NCBI RefSeq assembly: GCF_006443095.1
Contig: NZ_VFWZ01000002.1
Location: forward strand, 558,001-622,000
Length of the DNA stretch: 64,000 bases
Direction of reading: 5' to 3'
Source: Aquimarina algicola
GTDB taxonomy: Bacteria > Bacteroidota > Bacteroidia > Flavobacteriales > Flavobacteriaceae
Numbering within the stretch: the first letter of the stretch is position 1; every line of letters starts with the position of its first letter. The notes beneath the pieces are model-generated. The model was not told where the DNA came from. It did not search any database and was given only the letters and a program-made list of their open reading frames with translations. The position numbers were made by a program, and so were the translations under genes. Positions 8,452 through 16,628 of this stretch are shown piece after piece.

Positions 8452-8482
8452 CAAAACTACGTAATATTCTTATAAAGGACAA
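8452..8482 (-). promoter_or_regulatory. promoter of the NO-defence operon
   Basis: On the minus strand TTG (8482-8480) is followed by exactly 20 nt and TAGTTTTG (8459-8452), a full Bacteroidota promoter. The -33 TTG sits in the spacer of the operator dyad at 8470-8497, so a bound repressor would block it. The leader to the ATG at 8435 would be very short, about a dozen bases. Confidence 0.7.
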
Positions 8483-8497
8483 AAATATCCTTTATAA
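8470..8497. promoter_or_regulatory. perfect 10-bp operator dyad of the Rrf2/NO operon
   Basis: TTATAAAGGA (8470-8479) and TCCTTTATAA (8488-8497) are exact reverse complements around 8 nt. The core AAAGGA-N8-TCCTTT recurs at 7968-7987. Its overlap with the -33 element of the promoter points to a repressor site, most simply for the Rrf2 protein encoded directly downstream. Confidence 0.75.
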
Positions 8498-8526
8498 AAT
8501 AACCTTATTTTGATTCTTGATGTATG

Positions 8527-8557
8527 AATAATTGAACCTTAATTAGGTTCAATTATT
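8527..8557. other. 13-bp palindromic hairpin of unclear role
   Basis: Arms 8527-8539 and 8545-8557 pair perfectly around TAATT; the core is AATTGAACCT/AGGTTCAATT. The stem could end the transcript of the GNAT gene (stop at 8692), but on that strand it has no T tract; the T-rich side faces the plus strand, where no gene ends. It may be a weak terminator or an operator. Confidence 0.35.
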
Positions 8558-8691
8558 TTATTCGTATAAACTCTATGAAGAGTAAACTTCTAATAAGTAA
8601 ATAAAAATCGGATACCACTATAAATCCTAAATTGTAATGTTTAATTCTATTTCTGAAGACTTCATTATAAAAAAGTAATATCGTAAATCAG

Positions 8692-9141
8692 TTATATACT
8701 ATTTTTGCATAATAACATCACTTTTTTATCATACATATCATTCGTATTACACCACTTTAATTTCTTTTCTATAGATTCAGGAATTGTTCCGTTTTGATAC
8801 ATTTCAAACCCAAATCTGGTATAAAAATTCAACAAATTTTCAAAAGGCAAACACCAAATAGTAGATTGCTCAAACGGGTTTTTGTCGATTAAACCACTTA
8901 CAATATGCGCTGCAACTCCCAAGCCTCTAAAATTCGAAAAAGTATAAATCCCGCCAAGTTCTATATTTGTATCATCTATCTTTACTAGCCTTCCTAATCC
9001 GGCATTTTCATCTTCGACATTGGCTATTACAATAAATTCGTTATCATAAGTAGAGTTTACAAAATCAACTTCTCCATATTTAGCATTTACCCAATCTATT
9101 TCATGTCTTTGTGCTTGCTTGATTGTTACTTTTCTCTCCAT
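8692..9141 (-). CDS. GNAT-family N-acetyltransferase
   Basis: An acetyl-CoA-dependent acyltransferase fold of 149 residues, probably cytosolic. The central strand and acetyl-CoA loop appear as LGGIYTFSNFRGLGVAAHIV, with R-G-L-G-V-A as the Q/RxxGxG/A equivalent, followed by the late motif FYTRFGFEMYQNG. The substrate cannot be inferred: the gene stands alone, with over 80 nt to either neighbour and no pathway partner. Confidence 0.82.
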   Translation of the reverse strand: MERKVTIKQAQRHEIDWVNAKYGEVDFVNSTYDNEFIVIANVEDENAGLGRLVKIDDTNIELGGIYTFSNFRGLGVAAHIVSGLIDKNPFEQSTIWCLPFENLLNFYTRFGFEMYQNGTIPESIEKKLKWCNTNDMYDKKVMLLCKNSI

Positions 9142-9225
9142 TAGCTCTTACTTTATATCTACACATTAGTATAATCTTCTATGTATTTAATATAAATGTA
9201 ATCAATTTTGGTATAGAAGTATCTC

Positions 9226-9711
9226 TTATAATTTTGAATCTTCTTCTACCAAACACTTAGGGTTATGTAGTATTTTGAAATTAACAGAGTTTGCAATAAA
9301 ACACAAATCATTTGCTTTGTTATGCAATTCTATAGCTTTTTCTATCATAGCTGTATTTGCGACTACTACGATTGGATTAAGGTATATTGTAGAAAAACAG
9401 CCACTACCATTGTTATTTTCAATCATAGTCCCTGTAGCGCTGTCTTGATATTGAGTTACAACTATTTTAGACTCTGAACATAAATGCAAATACCATAACA
9501 TATGGCAGGATGATAGGGATGCTACTAATAGTTCTTCTGGGTTATGTTTGGTTTTATCACCTCTATAAGCCGGATCAGACGAACCTAAAATATCAGGTTT
9601 ATTAGCAATAGATATTGTATAATTTCTCTTAAAACTTCTATAACCAAAGGTTCCTTTCCCTCTGTTACCTGTCCATTGTATTGTTGTAGTATAATGATGT
9701 TCTTTTTTCAT
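9226..9711 (-). CDS. OsmC-family peroxiredoxin-like protein
   Basis: A cytosolic thiol-peroxidase-type protein of 161 residues. The family core NPEELLVASLSSCHMLWYLH contains the first redox cysteine and the second is in HNKANDLCFIANSVN. The arginine-bearing N-terminal strand segment is also present. Members reduce organic hydroperoxides with these two cysteines; here this is inferred from the motifs. It appears to be a single-gene unit. Confidence 0.87.
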   Translation of the reverse strand: MKKEHHYTTTIQWTGNRGKGTFGYRSFKRNYTISIANKPDILGSSDPAYRGDKTKHNPEELLVASLSSCHMLWYLHLCSESKIVVTQYQDSATGTMIENNNGSGCFSTIYLNPIVVVANTAMIEKAIELHNKANDLCFIANSVNFKILHNPKCLVEEDSKL

Positions 9712-9739
9712 CTTTTACATAGTGTTTGATTATCAGTTA

Positions 9740-9856
9740 CAACCATAAAAAACCTACTTTACTCGATAATCGAGATTTAAATGCTCCGAGGATTGCCCCG
9801 AAATTAAAAGTCATTTCTCTTTGAATGCCTCGCGAGCTTGCTTCAAGGTTCTTTAT
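9740..9856. repeat. intergenic island with inverted repeats between OsmC and ACT genes
   Basis: This gap is richer in G and C than its surroundings. It contains the perfect palindrome CTCGAT-A-ATCGAG (9762-9774) and the fragments GCTCCGAGGATTGCCCCG and GCCTCGCGAGC. It looks like a decayed short interspersed palindromic element of the kind common between flavobacterial genes. No second copy was found in the window. Confidence 0.35.
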
Positions 9857-10270
9857 TTATATAATATAGTCATCACTATCCCACCATTTTTTCATCCATT
9901 CTTTTGAAATTTCTTTCCCTTTATTATAATCATCTACAACCATGATTAATTGATTTGAATGGTCACTATACTGCGTTAGAATATTAACATTGGCATCTGC
10001 AAGTTCACTACAAAACATGCCCAATTGCCCTGGGATATCTTGTCTAAGTTTTTGAATAATTACATCATTAATTTTCATATTTTTTATTCCGACTTTTTCT
10101 AGTTCTGTTTTTGCTTTGTCAGCTTCTTTTACTAAGAAATGAGCTATTGAATGTTTTCCATTCTCAAAAACTCCACCTCCTTCTAGACTAATTTTATTTT
10201 CTCCTAATACTTTGCCCATAAGTGCCAATTGTCCCGGCTTGTTTTGAAGTAAAATCTCTATGTCTTTCAT
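9857..10270 (-). CDS. tandem ACT-domain amino-acid-binding protein
   Basis: Two ACT domains make up its 137 residues; each starts with a related phrase, NKPGQLALMGKVLGENKISL and DIPGQLGMFCSELADANVNI. ACT domains bind small ligands, usually amino acids, and regulate enzymes or transport. With no catalytic domain attached, it is probably a free-standing sensor. It is divergent from a LysR regulator 210 nt away. The ligand and partner are unknown. Confidence 0.82.
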   Translation of the reverse strand: MKDIEILLQNKPGQLALMGKVLGENKISLEGGGVFENGKHSIAHFLVKEADKAKTELEKVGIKNMKINDVIIQKLRQDIPGQLGMFCSELADANVNILTQYSDHSNQLIMVVDDYNKGKEISKEWMKKWWDSDDYII

Positions 10271-10399
10271 ACTTTATAATATTTAATATTGAACAAAATA
10301 AATTGAATTGATAGTCTTACATTTCATTCTAAACTGAACAATGAAAGAAGGAAGGTTTATTTCTATAGTTCTATTAATCCCTGTGCTGTATAAAAATTA

Positions 10400-10425
10400 G
10401 CATTCTTAAAATCTAAATAAGATGC
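10400..10425. promoter_or_regulatory. candidate LysR-type dyad
   Basis: GCAT-T-CTTA (10400-10408) faces TAAG-ATGC (10418-10425), an interrupted dyad with one bulged T. It lies about 55 bp upstream of the LysR start, between the two divergent genes, where LysR proteins often bind. One bulge in AT-rich DNA makes this weak evidence. Confidence 0.28.
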
Positions 10426-10480
10426 CTTTACATCATTATACTTTCTTTATATTTATTTCAATTTACATCATATCTTTTTT

Positions 10481-11395
10481 ATGAATTATACATTGCATCA
10501 ATTGCAGATTTTTTTAAAAATCGCAGAAAAACAAAGTATTACAAAAGCGTCAGAAGAATTACATCTTACGCAACCTGCGGTATCTATACAATTAAAGAAC
10601 TTTCAGGATCAGTTTCCGATTCCGCTTACCGAGGTAATAGGACGTAAACTATATATTACAGATTTTGGAAAAGAAATTGTTTCTGCGGCACAAAAAATCT
10701 TGCATGAAGTACAAGAAATCAATTATAAAACAATGGCCTATAATGGTCAATTATCGGGCGTTTTAAAAATTTCAATCGTTTCTACCGGAAAATATGTTAT
10801 GCCTTATTTTTTATCTGATTTTATTAATCAACATGAGGGCATTGATTTAGTTCTTGATGTCACAAACAAAGCCAGAGTTTTAGAGAATCTAGAAGAAAAT
10901 ACTGTTGATTTTTCTTTGGTTTCTGTGCTTCCTAAAAACATAAAAGTAGATAAAATACAATTGATGGAAAATCAATTATACCTGGTGGGGAATACAACAA
11001 AAGCTTTCAAAAAAAAGCAATATGATACTTCTATCCTCACAGAACTTCCTCTTATTTATAGAGAACAAGGATCTGGTACTAGGCACACTATGGAGCAGTT
11101 TATCGATAAGAAAAACCTATTGGTAAGAAAAAATATGGAACTTACCTCTAACGAAGCTGTAAAACAAGCAGTAATAGCAGGATTAGGATACTCTATTATG
11201 CCATTGATAGGAATACGAAGCGAACTTGACACCGGTAAGTTACAGATTATCCCTGTAAAAGGTTTTCCTATTAAATCGCATTGGAATTTGATCTGGCTAA
11301 AGAACAAAAAGTTTTCTCTCGTCGCAGATGAATTTTTAAAATATATCGAAAACAAAAAAGATGATATCATTAAACAGAAATTTCAATCTATATAG
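10481..11395 (+). CDS. LysR-family transcriptional regulator
   Basis: Its 304 residues begin with the LysR winged helix: QLQIFLKIAEKQSITKASEE followed by LHLTQPAVSIQLKNFQ. The rest is a periplasmic-binding-protein-like effector domain ending in a typical GLGYSIMPLIG segment. It is divergent from the ACT gene and convergent with an SbtA-type bicarbonate transporter, an arrangement that recalls CbbR/CmpR-like control of inorganic-carbon genes; this is inference only. Confidence 0.9.
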   Translation: MNYTLHQLQIFLKIAEKQSITKASEELHLTQPAVSIQLKNFQDQFPIPLTEVIGRKLYITDFGKEIVSAAQKILHEVQEINYKTMAYNGQLSGVLKISIVSTGKYVMPYFLSDFINQHEGIDLVLDVTNKARVLENLEENTVDFSLVSVLPKNIKVDKIQLMENQLYLVGNTTKAFKKKQYDTSILTELPLIYREQGSGTRHTMEQFIDKKNLLVRKNMELTSNEAVKQAVIAGLGYSIMPLIGIRSELDTGKLQIIPVKGFPIKSHWNLIWLKNKKFSLVADEFLKYIENKKDDIIKQKFQSI

Positions 11396-11439
11396 ATAGA
11401 ATTGGACTCACTCTATACAGATTGAAACTAAAATGATAC

Positions 11440-12408
11440 TTAAATAGCATAGTTTTGGATAATATATAGATATAGCGGCATCCCCAAAGTAATATTAAAA
11501 GGAAATGTTATAGCTAGTGCCATAGGTATATACAGTCCGGGATTTGCTTTTGGTGCTGCCAATCGCATCGCCGCAGGAACCGCTATATATGATGCACTGG
11601 CAGCTAATATTGCAAACAAAAATCTATTACCTACACTGTTGGTAAAACTAGAACTAATGATAGCTACTGCACAACCATTAATTACAGGAATAACAATAGA
11701 AAATAACAATGCAAACCAACCTTCTTTTAGAAATGAAGAAAGTTTTTTACCACTGGTAATCCCCATATCCAGAAGAAATACCGCCAGAAATCCTTTAAAA
11801 ATATCTGTTGTGAATGGCTTTATTCCTTCTGCTTGCTGATCATTTGCCATAAAACCAATCACCAAACTACCAAGAATAAGTAATACACTACCATTTGTGA
11901 GTGAATGTTTAATCACACTAGAGAATTGTATTTTATCCTGATCGTCTTTGTTGTAAATAGAGATAAGTAGTACTCCTATGATAATAGAAGGAGCTTCCAT
12001 CAACGCCATAACCGCAACCATATGACCTCCAAAATCAATTTTTTCTATTTCTAAAAAAGAGATCGCAGTTACAAAGGTTACTGCACTAACAGAACCATAG
12101 GCCGCAGCTATAGCACCTGAGTTTGGAACACTGAATTTTCTTCTTAAAATAAAATAAGTGTAAAATGGTACTACCAAGGCAAGTACAATACCAAACAAAA
12201 GAGACCATACAATCTCCATATCAAAATCACTGTGAGCAAGCTCCTGACCACCTTTGAACCCTATAGAGAGTAATAGGTAAAGTGATATAAATTTTGAAGA
12301 ATTTGCCGGAATTTCTAGGTCACTTTTTAATTGAACTGCAAAAATTCCTAGAAAGAAAAATAAAAGTGCGGGATTGGTAAGATTATCAATCAATAAATGT
12401 AAATCCAT
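11440..12408 (-). CDS. SbtA-type sodium-dependent bicarbonate transporter
   Basis: An inner-membrane permease of 322 residues with about ten helices arranged as two inverted five-helix repeats. It begins in the SbtA style (DLHLLIDNLTNPALLFFFLG, then LLLSIGFKGGQEL) and has the glycine-rich IAAAYGSVSAVTFVTAISF and ASASYIAVPAAMRLAAPKAN segments. SbtA proteins import bicarbonate with sodium in cyanobacteria; homologues are widespread in heterotrophs, where they may feed carboxylases. A 104-residue protein is encoded 74 nt upstream on the same strand and may be its partner. Confidence 0.85.
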   Translation of the reverse strand: MDLHLLIDNLTNPALLFFFLGIFAVQLKSDLEIPANSSKFISLYLLLSIGFKGGQELAHSDFDMEIVWSLLFGIVLALVVPFYTYFILRRKFSVPNSGAIAAAYGSVSAVTFVTAISFLEIEKIDFGGHMVAVMALMEAPSIIIGVLLISIYNKDDQDKIQFSSVIKHSLTNGSVLLILGSLVIGFMANDQQAEGIKPFTTDIFKGFLAVFLLDMGITSGKKLSSFLKEGWFALLFSIVIPVINGCAVAIISSSFTNSVGNRFLFAILAASASYIAVPAAMRLAAPKANPGLYIPMALAITFPFNITLGMPLYLYIIQNYAI

Positions 12409-12482
12409 AAAAGGGTAATACTAGTACCTTATTATAAAGGCAAGCTGTTAAAAAATGTAAGAAAAAAATGATATGCTATTAT

Positions 12483-12797
12483 TTATTTTACTAATTCAAT
12501 CTCTATAGTACCATTGATTTTAATCTCATAGCCCTCATCTCTAGCTTTGATAATAATATCTTTGATTTTGTTCTTCTCTTCTTTTAATTCAAGAACCCGT
12601 TGTTCTGAATGAGAGGTGTCTTCATTAAATCTTTCTTTAACACTAATGATTTGACAGTTATGATGTCTTATCTTATCAGCGATAAGTGATAGCAAAACAT
12701 CTGCTGCGTCTACTGGAGAAAAAACACCCTCTACGAGTTTAATTTTCTTTTTAGTGTTTCCTAACTGATCTACTGATTTTTCGGTATCTAATTTCAT
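12483..12797 (-). CDS. small hypothetical protein upstream of SbtA
   Basis: A soluble, charged protein of 104 residues without signal peptide or membrane helix. An N-terminal part (KIKLVEGVFSPVDAADVLLS) is followed by a probable long helix (HSEQRVLELKEEKNKIKDII) and a short end strand (GYEIKINGTIEIELVK). I do not recognise its family. It is not a PII protein by sequence, yet it sits where the PII-like SbtB regulator is found in cyanobacteria. The ATG at 12797 is preferred to one 15 codons upstream, which would add an unlike leader. Confidence 0.65.
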   Translation of the reverse strand: MKLDTEKSVDQLGNTKKKIKLVEGVFSPVDAADVLLSLIADKIRHHNCQIISVKERFNEDTSHSEQRVLELKEEKNKIKDIIIKARDEGYEIKINGTIEIELVK

Positions 12798-13094
12798 GTT
12801 GTTTAAACTTTTTTTGTTTATTAGGTCATAAATACACCGCAAAAATGAGAAGACTTTTTTATATATAATAATTTATATTTATTATGATAATCATAAAAAT
12901 AATTTATGATTAATCTTTTTATGGATAAGTGATTCTAGCTATTATTTCTTGATTTTCGCTTCTTGATAATTGATATCGTATCACTTACAATTTTATTTAA
13001 TTCTATAAAATTATTCTAATAATGCTATTATTTTAATATAAATTCATTTGTTTTGTATGCTAAAGCTTGTAACAAATAAGGATTAACTTTTATT
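12798..13094. promoter_or_regulatory. divergent AT-rich intergenic region with a 7-1-7 palindrome
   Basis: The gap separates the SbtA-partner gene from the PAP2 gene, which are transcribed away from each other. At 12882-12896 it has TTATGAT-A-ATCATAA, a perfect 7-1-7 palindrome that resembles a Fur/Zur-type half pattern. A related TTTATGATTAAT follows nearby. No exact TAnnTTTG promoter was found in either direction. Confidence 0.35.
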
Positions 13095-13940
13095 ATGAAG
13101 CAGTCTAAAACTCTACTTGTAAGTATTCTACTATCATTTTTTACCATTTCTTTTTATTCACAATCAGATTCTATTCCAAAAGAGATGACGATCTGGCAAA
13201 CCATCAAATATGATGGGGTGTCTGTTTATAAAGGTGTAAAGCATTCTTACACACAACCATTTAAATGGAAACAAAAAGACTGGGCTACTTTTGCAGGAGT
13301 AATGGCGGGTACGGCTACGCTATTGGCACTTGATGAGCCTGCTAACCAATATTTTGCAGATCAGGGAGAAGATATCCCAAGCGGAGTAAAAGAAGTAGCT
13401 TTTAGATTTGGAAAACCATTAGTTAATTATGGATTAACAACTAGTGTTTATGCTTTAGGGCTCATTACAAAAAATGAAAAAATAAGAAAAACCGGAGTAT
13501 TATTAATCGCTTCTGCTACGGCTGGAGGATTGTTACAAACTGCAGGTAAGACCTTAGTAGGCAGAGCCAGGCCTTTGGAAGGAGAAGGAGCATTTAGCTT
13601 TAGGTTCTATTCTGGAGGAGATGCAGCATATCACTCTTTTCCTTCTGGTCATACTATTCTCTCTGTAACTACGGCATATGCTATAGGAAAACAGTTTAAA
13701 AATCCATTTATAAAAGGCGGGATTTACGCAGTAGGTTTATTATCTCCTGTTTCGCGTTTATGGGAAGAAGCACATTGGCTAACAGATGTAGTATTAGGAG
13801 CTGCAATTAGTGTTTTTATTGTTGAAGGTATAGATAATTACTTTAAAAAGACCGAACGTTACGCATATAATAAAAAAGATAAAATAAAATGGAGTCTTAA
13901 GGTTGGTGCCGGTCAACTTGGTGTTGTAGGTCGATTTTAA
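13095..13940 (+). CDS. PAP2-superfamily phosphatase
   Basis: A membrane-associated or periplasmic phosphatase of 281 residues with an N-terminal signal sequence (cut near SFYSQ). The three PAP2 motifs are complete: K152-TLVGRA-R159-P, PSGH at 183-186, and S220-R221-LWEEA-H227-WLT-D231. Substrates in this family range from lipid phosphates to undecaprenyl pyrophosphate. An 18-bp inverted repeat joins the last part of the coding region to the bases after the stop. It converges on the DUF3829 lipoprotein gene. Confidence 0.9.
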   Translation: MKQSKTLLVSILLSFFTISFYSQSDSIPKEMTIWQTIKYDGVSVYKGVKHSYTQPFKWKQKDWATFAGVMAGTATLLALDEPANQYFADQGEDIPSGVKEVAFRFGKPLVNYGLTTSVYALGLITKNEKIRKTGVLLIASATAGGLLQTAGKTLVGRARPLEGEGAFSFRFYSGGDAAYHSFPSGHTILSVTTAYAIGKQFKNPFIKGGIYAVGLLSPVSRLWEEAHWLTDVVLGAAISVFIVEGIDNYFKKTERYAYNKKDKIKWSLKVGAGQLGVVGRF

Positions 13941-13959
13941 AACTCCATTTTATTTTATC
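13878..13959. repeat. 18-bp perfect inverted repeat spanning the PAP2 stop codon
   Basis: GATAAAATAAAATGGAGT (13878-13895, coding) and ACTCCATTTTATTTTATC (13942-13959, just after the TAA) are exact reverse complements 46 nt apart. The transcript could fold into a long hairpin that includes the stop codon and ends in a U-rich strand. It may act as terminator or 3'-end protector between the convergent genes. Confidence 0.7.
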
Positions 13960-13985
13960 CTTACATAAGGAGGTCTATTATTACA

Positions 13986-14975
13986 TTATTTCATCCTGTT
14001 AGATTCTTTTATAAGTTCACCAAAGGCTTTTGAAAGTTTTTCGGGAGATACTTTTACATATTGTTTCCCCATTCTCCCAGCTCTTTTTACGATAAGATCA
14101 AATTCTTTTTTATCCTTTCCTACTTCAGAAATTTGTTGACTCATCTTGATATAGTCTGCTACTTTACTATTAAAAATGGATAAGAAATGTGGGTTTCTTA
14201 CTTCTTTCTTTAAAATTTCTTCATTTTTAGCTAAATCATTAAACATTTTAAAAGCAGTCACAATCGTATCTGTTTTTTTATCATATACTTCAAAGTTAAT
14301 TTTGTTCATTGTCGTATAATCGTATTGTGATGTGTATTGCAGATGTTCTCTCATATGCTCTATAAGCATTGTATGTGCGTATAAAACCTCTTTCCCGTTA
14401 GTTTTATAAGATTCTAATTCAAGTTTAATAAAATTTTTATCCATGATCTCTATTTGTGCATTAAACAACGAATCAACAGATGCAAATTTTTCAAATGCTT
14501 CTAGTACAGTTGGATTGAGTTTTTTAGCTTTTTCATAATTGTCTTTTTCATGATCATTGATATCATAATAGTCTATAAGCTCTCTAATAACTTTATGTAG
14601 ATTTTGATATGCTTCAAGATACAATGCGGCACTTTTATCCAACCCGTCCATTTTTGGCCCTTTTACAATATAAGTTTCCATTTTCTGTAGTTCATAAGGT
14701 CGATCGGTATTCAAAAAAGGTGAAAATGTCATTCCTGCACGTAATACCCCTGTCTTTGTATCCACACATTCTACATACTTGATCTCTGCTTCTTGTGCTG
14801 CAGGAGAAACATAATTAGAGACTGCTACATAGGCATTATATTTATTTACAAGTGCTGTATCATGCAAAGGATCTTCATTCTTGTCTAAATATAAAGCTGC
14901 TTGTTCTTTATTTGTTTCTTTACAGGAAACCAAACATAATAATAGTATAATTAAAAAAGATGTAGTGCTTTTCAT
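13986..14975 (-). CDS. YiiG-like DUF3829 lipoprotein
   Basis: A predicted lipoprotein of 329 residues with lipobox LCLVSC, the lipidated cysteine being residue 18. The remainder is mostly helical and fits DUF3829 (E. coli YiiG type): a KYNAYVAVSNYVSPAAQEAE start and repeated long helices ending in SPEKLSKAFGELIKESNRMK. The function of the family is unknown. It forms a single-gene unit convergent with the PAP2 gene. Confidence 0.78.
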   Translation of the reverse strand: MKSTTSFLIILLLCLVSCKETNKEQAALYLDKNEDPLHDTALVNKYNAYVAVSNYVSPAAQEAEIKYVECVDTKTGVLRAGMTFSPFLNTDRPYELQKMETYIVKGPKMDGLDKSAALYLEAYQNLHKVIRELIDYYDINDHEKDNYEKAKKLNPTVLEAFEKFASVDSLFNAQIEIMDKNFIKLELESYKTNGKEVLYAHTMLIEHMREHLQYTSQYDYTTMNKINFEVYDKKTDTIVTAFKMFNDLAKNEEILKKEVRNPHFLSIFNSKVADYIKMSQQISEVGKDKKEFDLIVKRAGRMGKQYVKVSPEKLSKAFGELIKESNRMK

Positions 14976-15173
14976 TTTAATAAAGTATTGATGATTTTAC
15001 ACTTACAAATTTGCTGTGTTTTTTGAGATAAAAACCCCCTGAAAACAGTGAAAATAAAGAACATAGAAACTAAATTACTATCAATTTTTCACTGAAAACA
15101 GGGTATTAACACATACTTATAATTCTTTATTTTGAGATTATTACACTTTTTACAAAAGTTTAATTTCAATATC

Positions 15174-15644
15174 ATGTATATACCTTATCATACTTTATAC
15201 AAAATCTTATTTCTATGTTTATGTTTCTTTATCTCATCATGTGAGATTGATTGCGATGATGATGATTATGACGATTGTTATGATTATTTCTTTGATGATT
15301 GTCATGATGATGATTATTCCGCAGTGATATCTTTTACTCCTCCAGAATGGATTTACGGTACTTGGATAATTGAAACAAACATTATGGAAATACAAAAAAT
15401 TACATTTGTGGAAGATCTAATATTTTTTGATATCGAAGAGGGTAATGTTGTAGATCTAGCCGAATCTATAGAAAATTATGGCCAATACATAGAAGAAAAC
15501 ATGAATACACAAAGAGAATATCGATTTGCTGTTTTTACTGGATATGATCAATTTCTTTTTGAATATCAGTTTATCAGACGCTCTGAAAATTCTTTTGAAT
15601 ATTCAGACAGTGATGGGGTCACGGCTATTTTCGTAAAGAATTGA
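15174..15644 (+). CDS. aspartate-rich lipoprotein, hypothetical
   Basis: Its 156 residues open with a hydrophobic signal ending in FFISSC (lipidated Cys23), followed at once by a strikingly acidic stretch (EIDCDDDDYDDCYDYFFDDC) with three further cysteines or Cys/His pairs. The rest resembles lipocalin-like small lipoproteins (IYGTWIIETN, YRFAVFTGYDQFLFEYQF). The ATG at 15174 is preferred; an in-frame TTG 14 codons upstream would spoil the signal peptide. The acidic tract could bind divalent cations, which is inference. Confidence 0.7.
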   Translation: MYIPYHTLYKILFLCLCFFISSCEIDCDDDDYDDCYDYFFDDCHDDDYSAVISFTPPEWIYGTWIIETNIMEIQKITFVEDLIFFDIEEGNVVDLAESIENYGQYIEENMNTQREYRFAVFTGYDQFLFEYQFIRRSENSFEYSDSDGVTAIFVKN

Positions 15645-15695
15645 ACATGATATCTACAATAATTTTTTGACAAGAGAATTATGATTAGGTTTATA

Positions 15696-16484
15696 TTATT
15701 GTATAGTATCCAACATAGGGATTTGATCTACTTCTTCATCATTATAAAAAGTAATCAATTTATATTTATCCGCAAATCTTCCTTTTAGGTCTGCATCAGT
15801 AGGTGTTTTTACCAAAACTGTATTGTATTTGCCTTGTACTCCTATAAAATACTCATCAAATGTAGCCTTTGTATACTCATCCAAACAAATTTCTACCGCT
15901 TTTATAAATTCCTTACGGTAACCAGCTTTGATCTTTTTGATATCTCTAATCTTTAACAAAACCAATACCTTATTATTATTGCTTTTCGAATAATATCTAA
16001 TCTTATCCATATCAACATCAGACTCAATAGTGTAAGACATACAATTACTAAGATAAGTACTAATAGAATCTGTTTGATACGTAATTGATGTATCGAGTTG
16101 CTTAAAATCTTTATCGATCCATTCTTTTCTTACATCTTCATGCTTCGTTAATTTTTTTGCCGCAGATGGATTGATCGTATGATAAATTAATGAAAAAAGA
16201 AATAGTCCGATAATAAGTACTATCGGAACAAGTGCTAATATCCCTCCTATACTATGCCACAAAGGACGTTTTACCGGTATCTTTTTATTTAGTTTTTGCA
16301 ATGCTCTCAACATCTCACTTGTGAACTCACGTTCTCGAAATGTTCTTTTACAGTGTTGACACTCTGCAACCGAGGTTCTTGACACAGGAAAAAGAGGAAT
16401 CCAAAATAAATGAAAGTACTTCCCAAAAGTAGTGACCATAAAGGTATCTCTATTTTTGCAAAAAGAACACTCTGCCCCATTCAT
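15696..16484 (-). CDS. zinc-ribbon membrane protein, hypothetical
   Basis: A zinc ribbon opens the 262-residue protein, with cysteine pairs C6/C9 and C42/C45. One transmembrane helix lies around residues 78-101 (GGILALVPIVLIIGLFLF) and an extracytoplasmic domain of about 150 residues follows. That tail, with STYLSNCMSYTIESDVDMDK and FIGVQGKYNTVLVKTPTDA, has no family known to me. It is separated by 144 nt from the GyrI-like gene upstream on the same strand and may belong to the same regulon. Confidence 0.65.
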   Translation of the reverse strand: MNGAECSFCKNRDTFMVTTFGKYFHLFWIPLFPVSRTSVAECQHCKRTFREREFTSEMLRALQKLNKKIPVKRPLWHSIGGILALVPIVLIIGLFLFSLIYHTINPSAAKKLTKHEDVRKEWIDKDFKQLDTSITYQTDSISTYLSNCMSYTIESDVDMDKIRYYSKSNNNKVLVLLKIRDIKKIKAGYRKEFIKAVEICLDEYTKATFDEYFIGVQGKYNTVLVKTPTDADLKGRFADKYKLITFYNDEEVDQIPMLDTIQ

Positions 16485-16628
16485 GTTACGTTTTTTAAGA
16501 ACAGAAGATCGAAGTCCATAAAAAAGATCATATCTTAAATATATTTTAAGTTACGAAATTAATGATTTGCATACAGTACTATTTCACTGTATTCAGTAGT
16601 TTTATATTCTCCACAATAAAATTACTTT

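Noticed and set aside
15240..15315. GAT/GAC-rich microsatellite
   Set aside because: It is in frame within a lipoprotein gene and encodes its acidic tract; the codons and residues are mixed, not a pure repeat.
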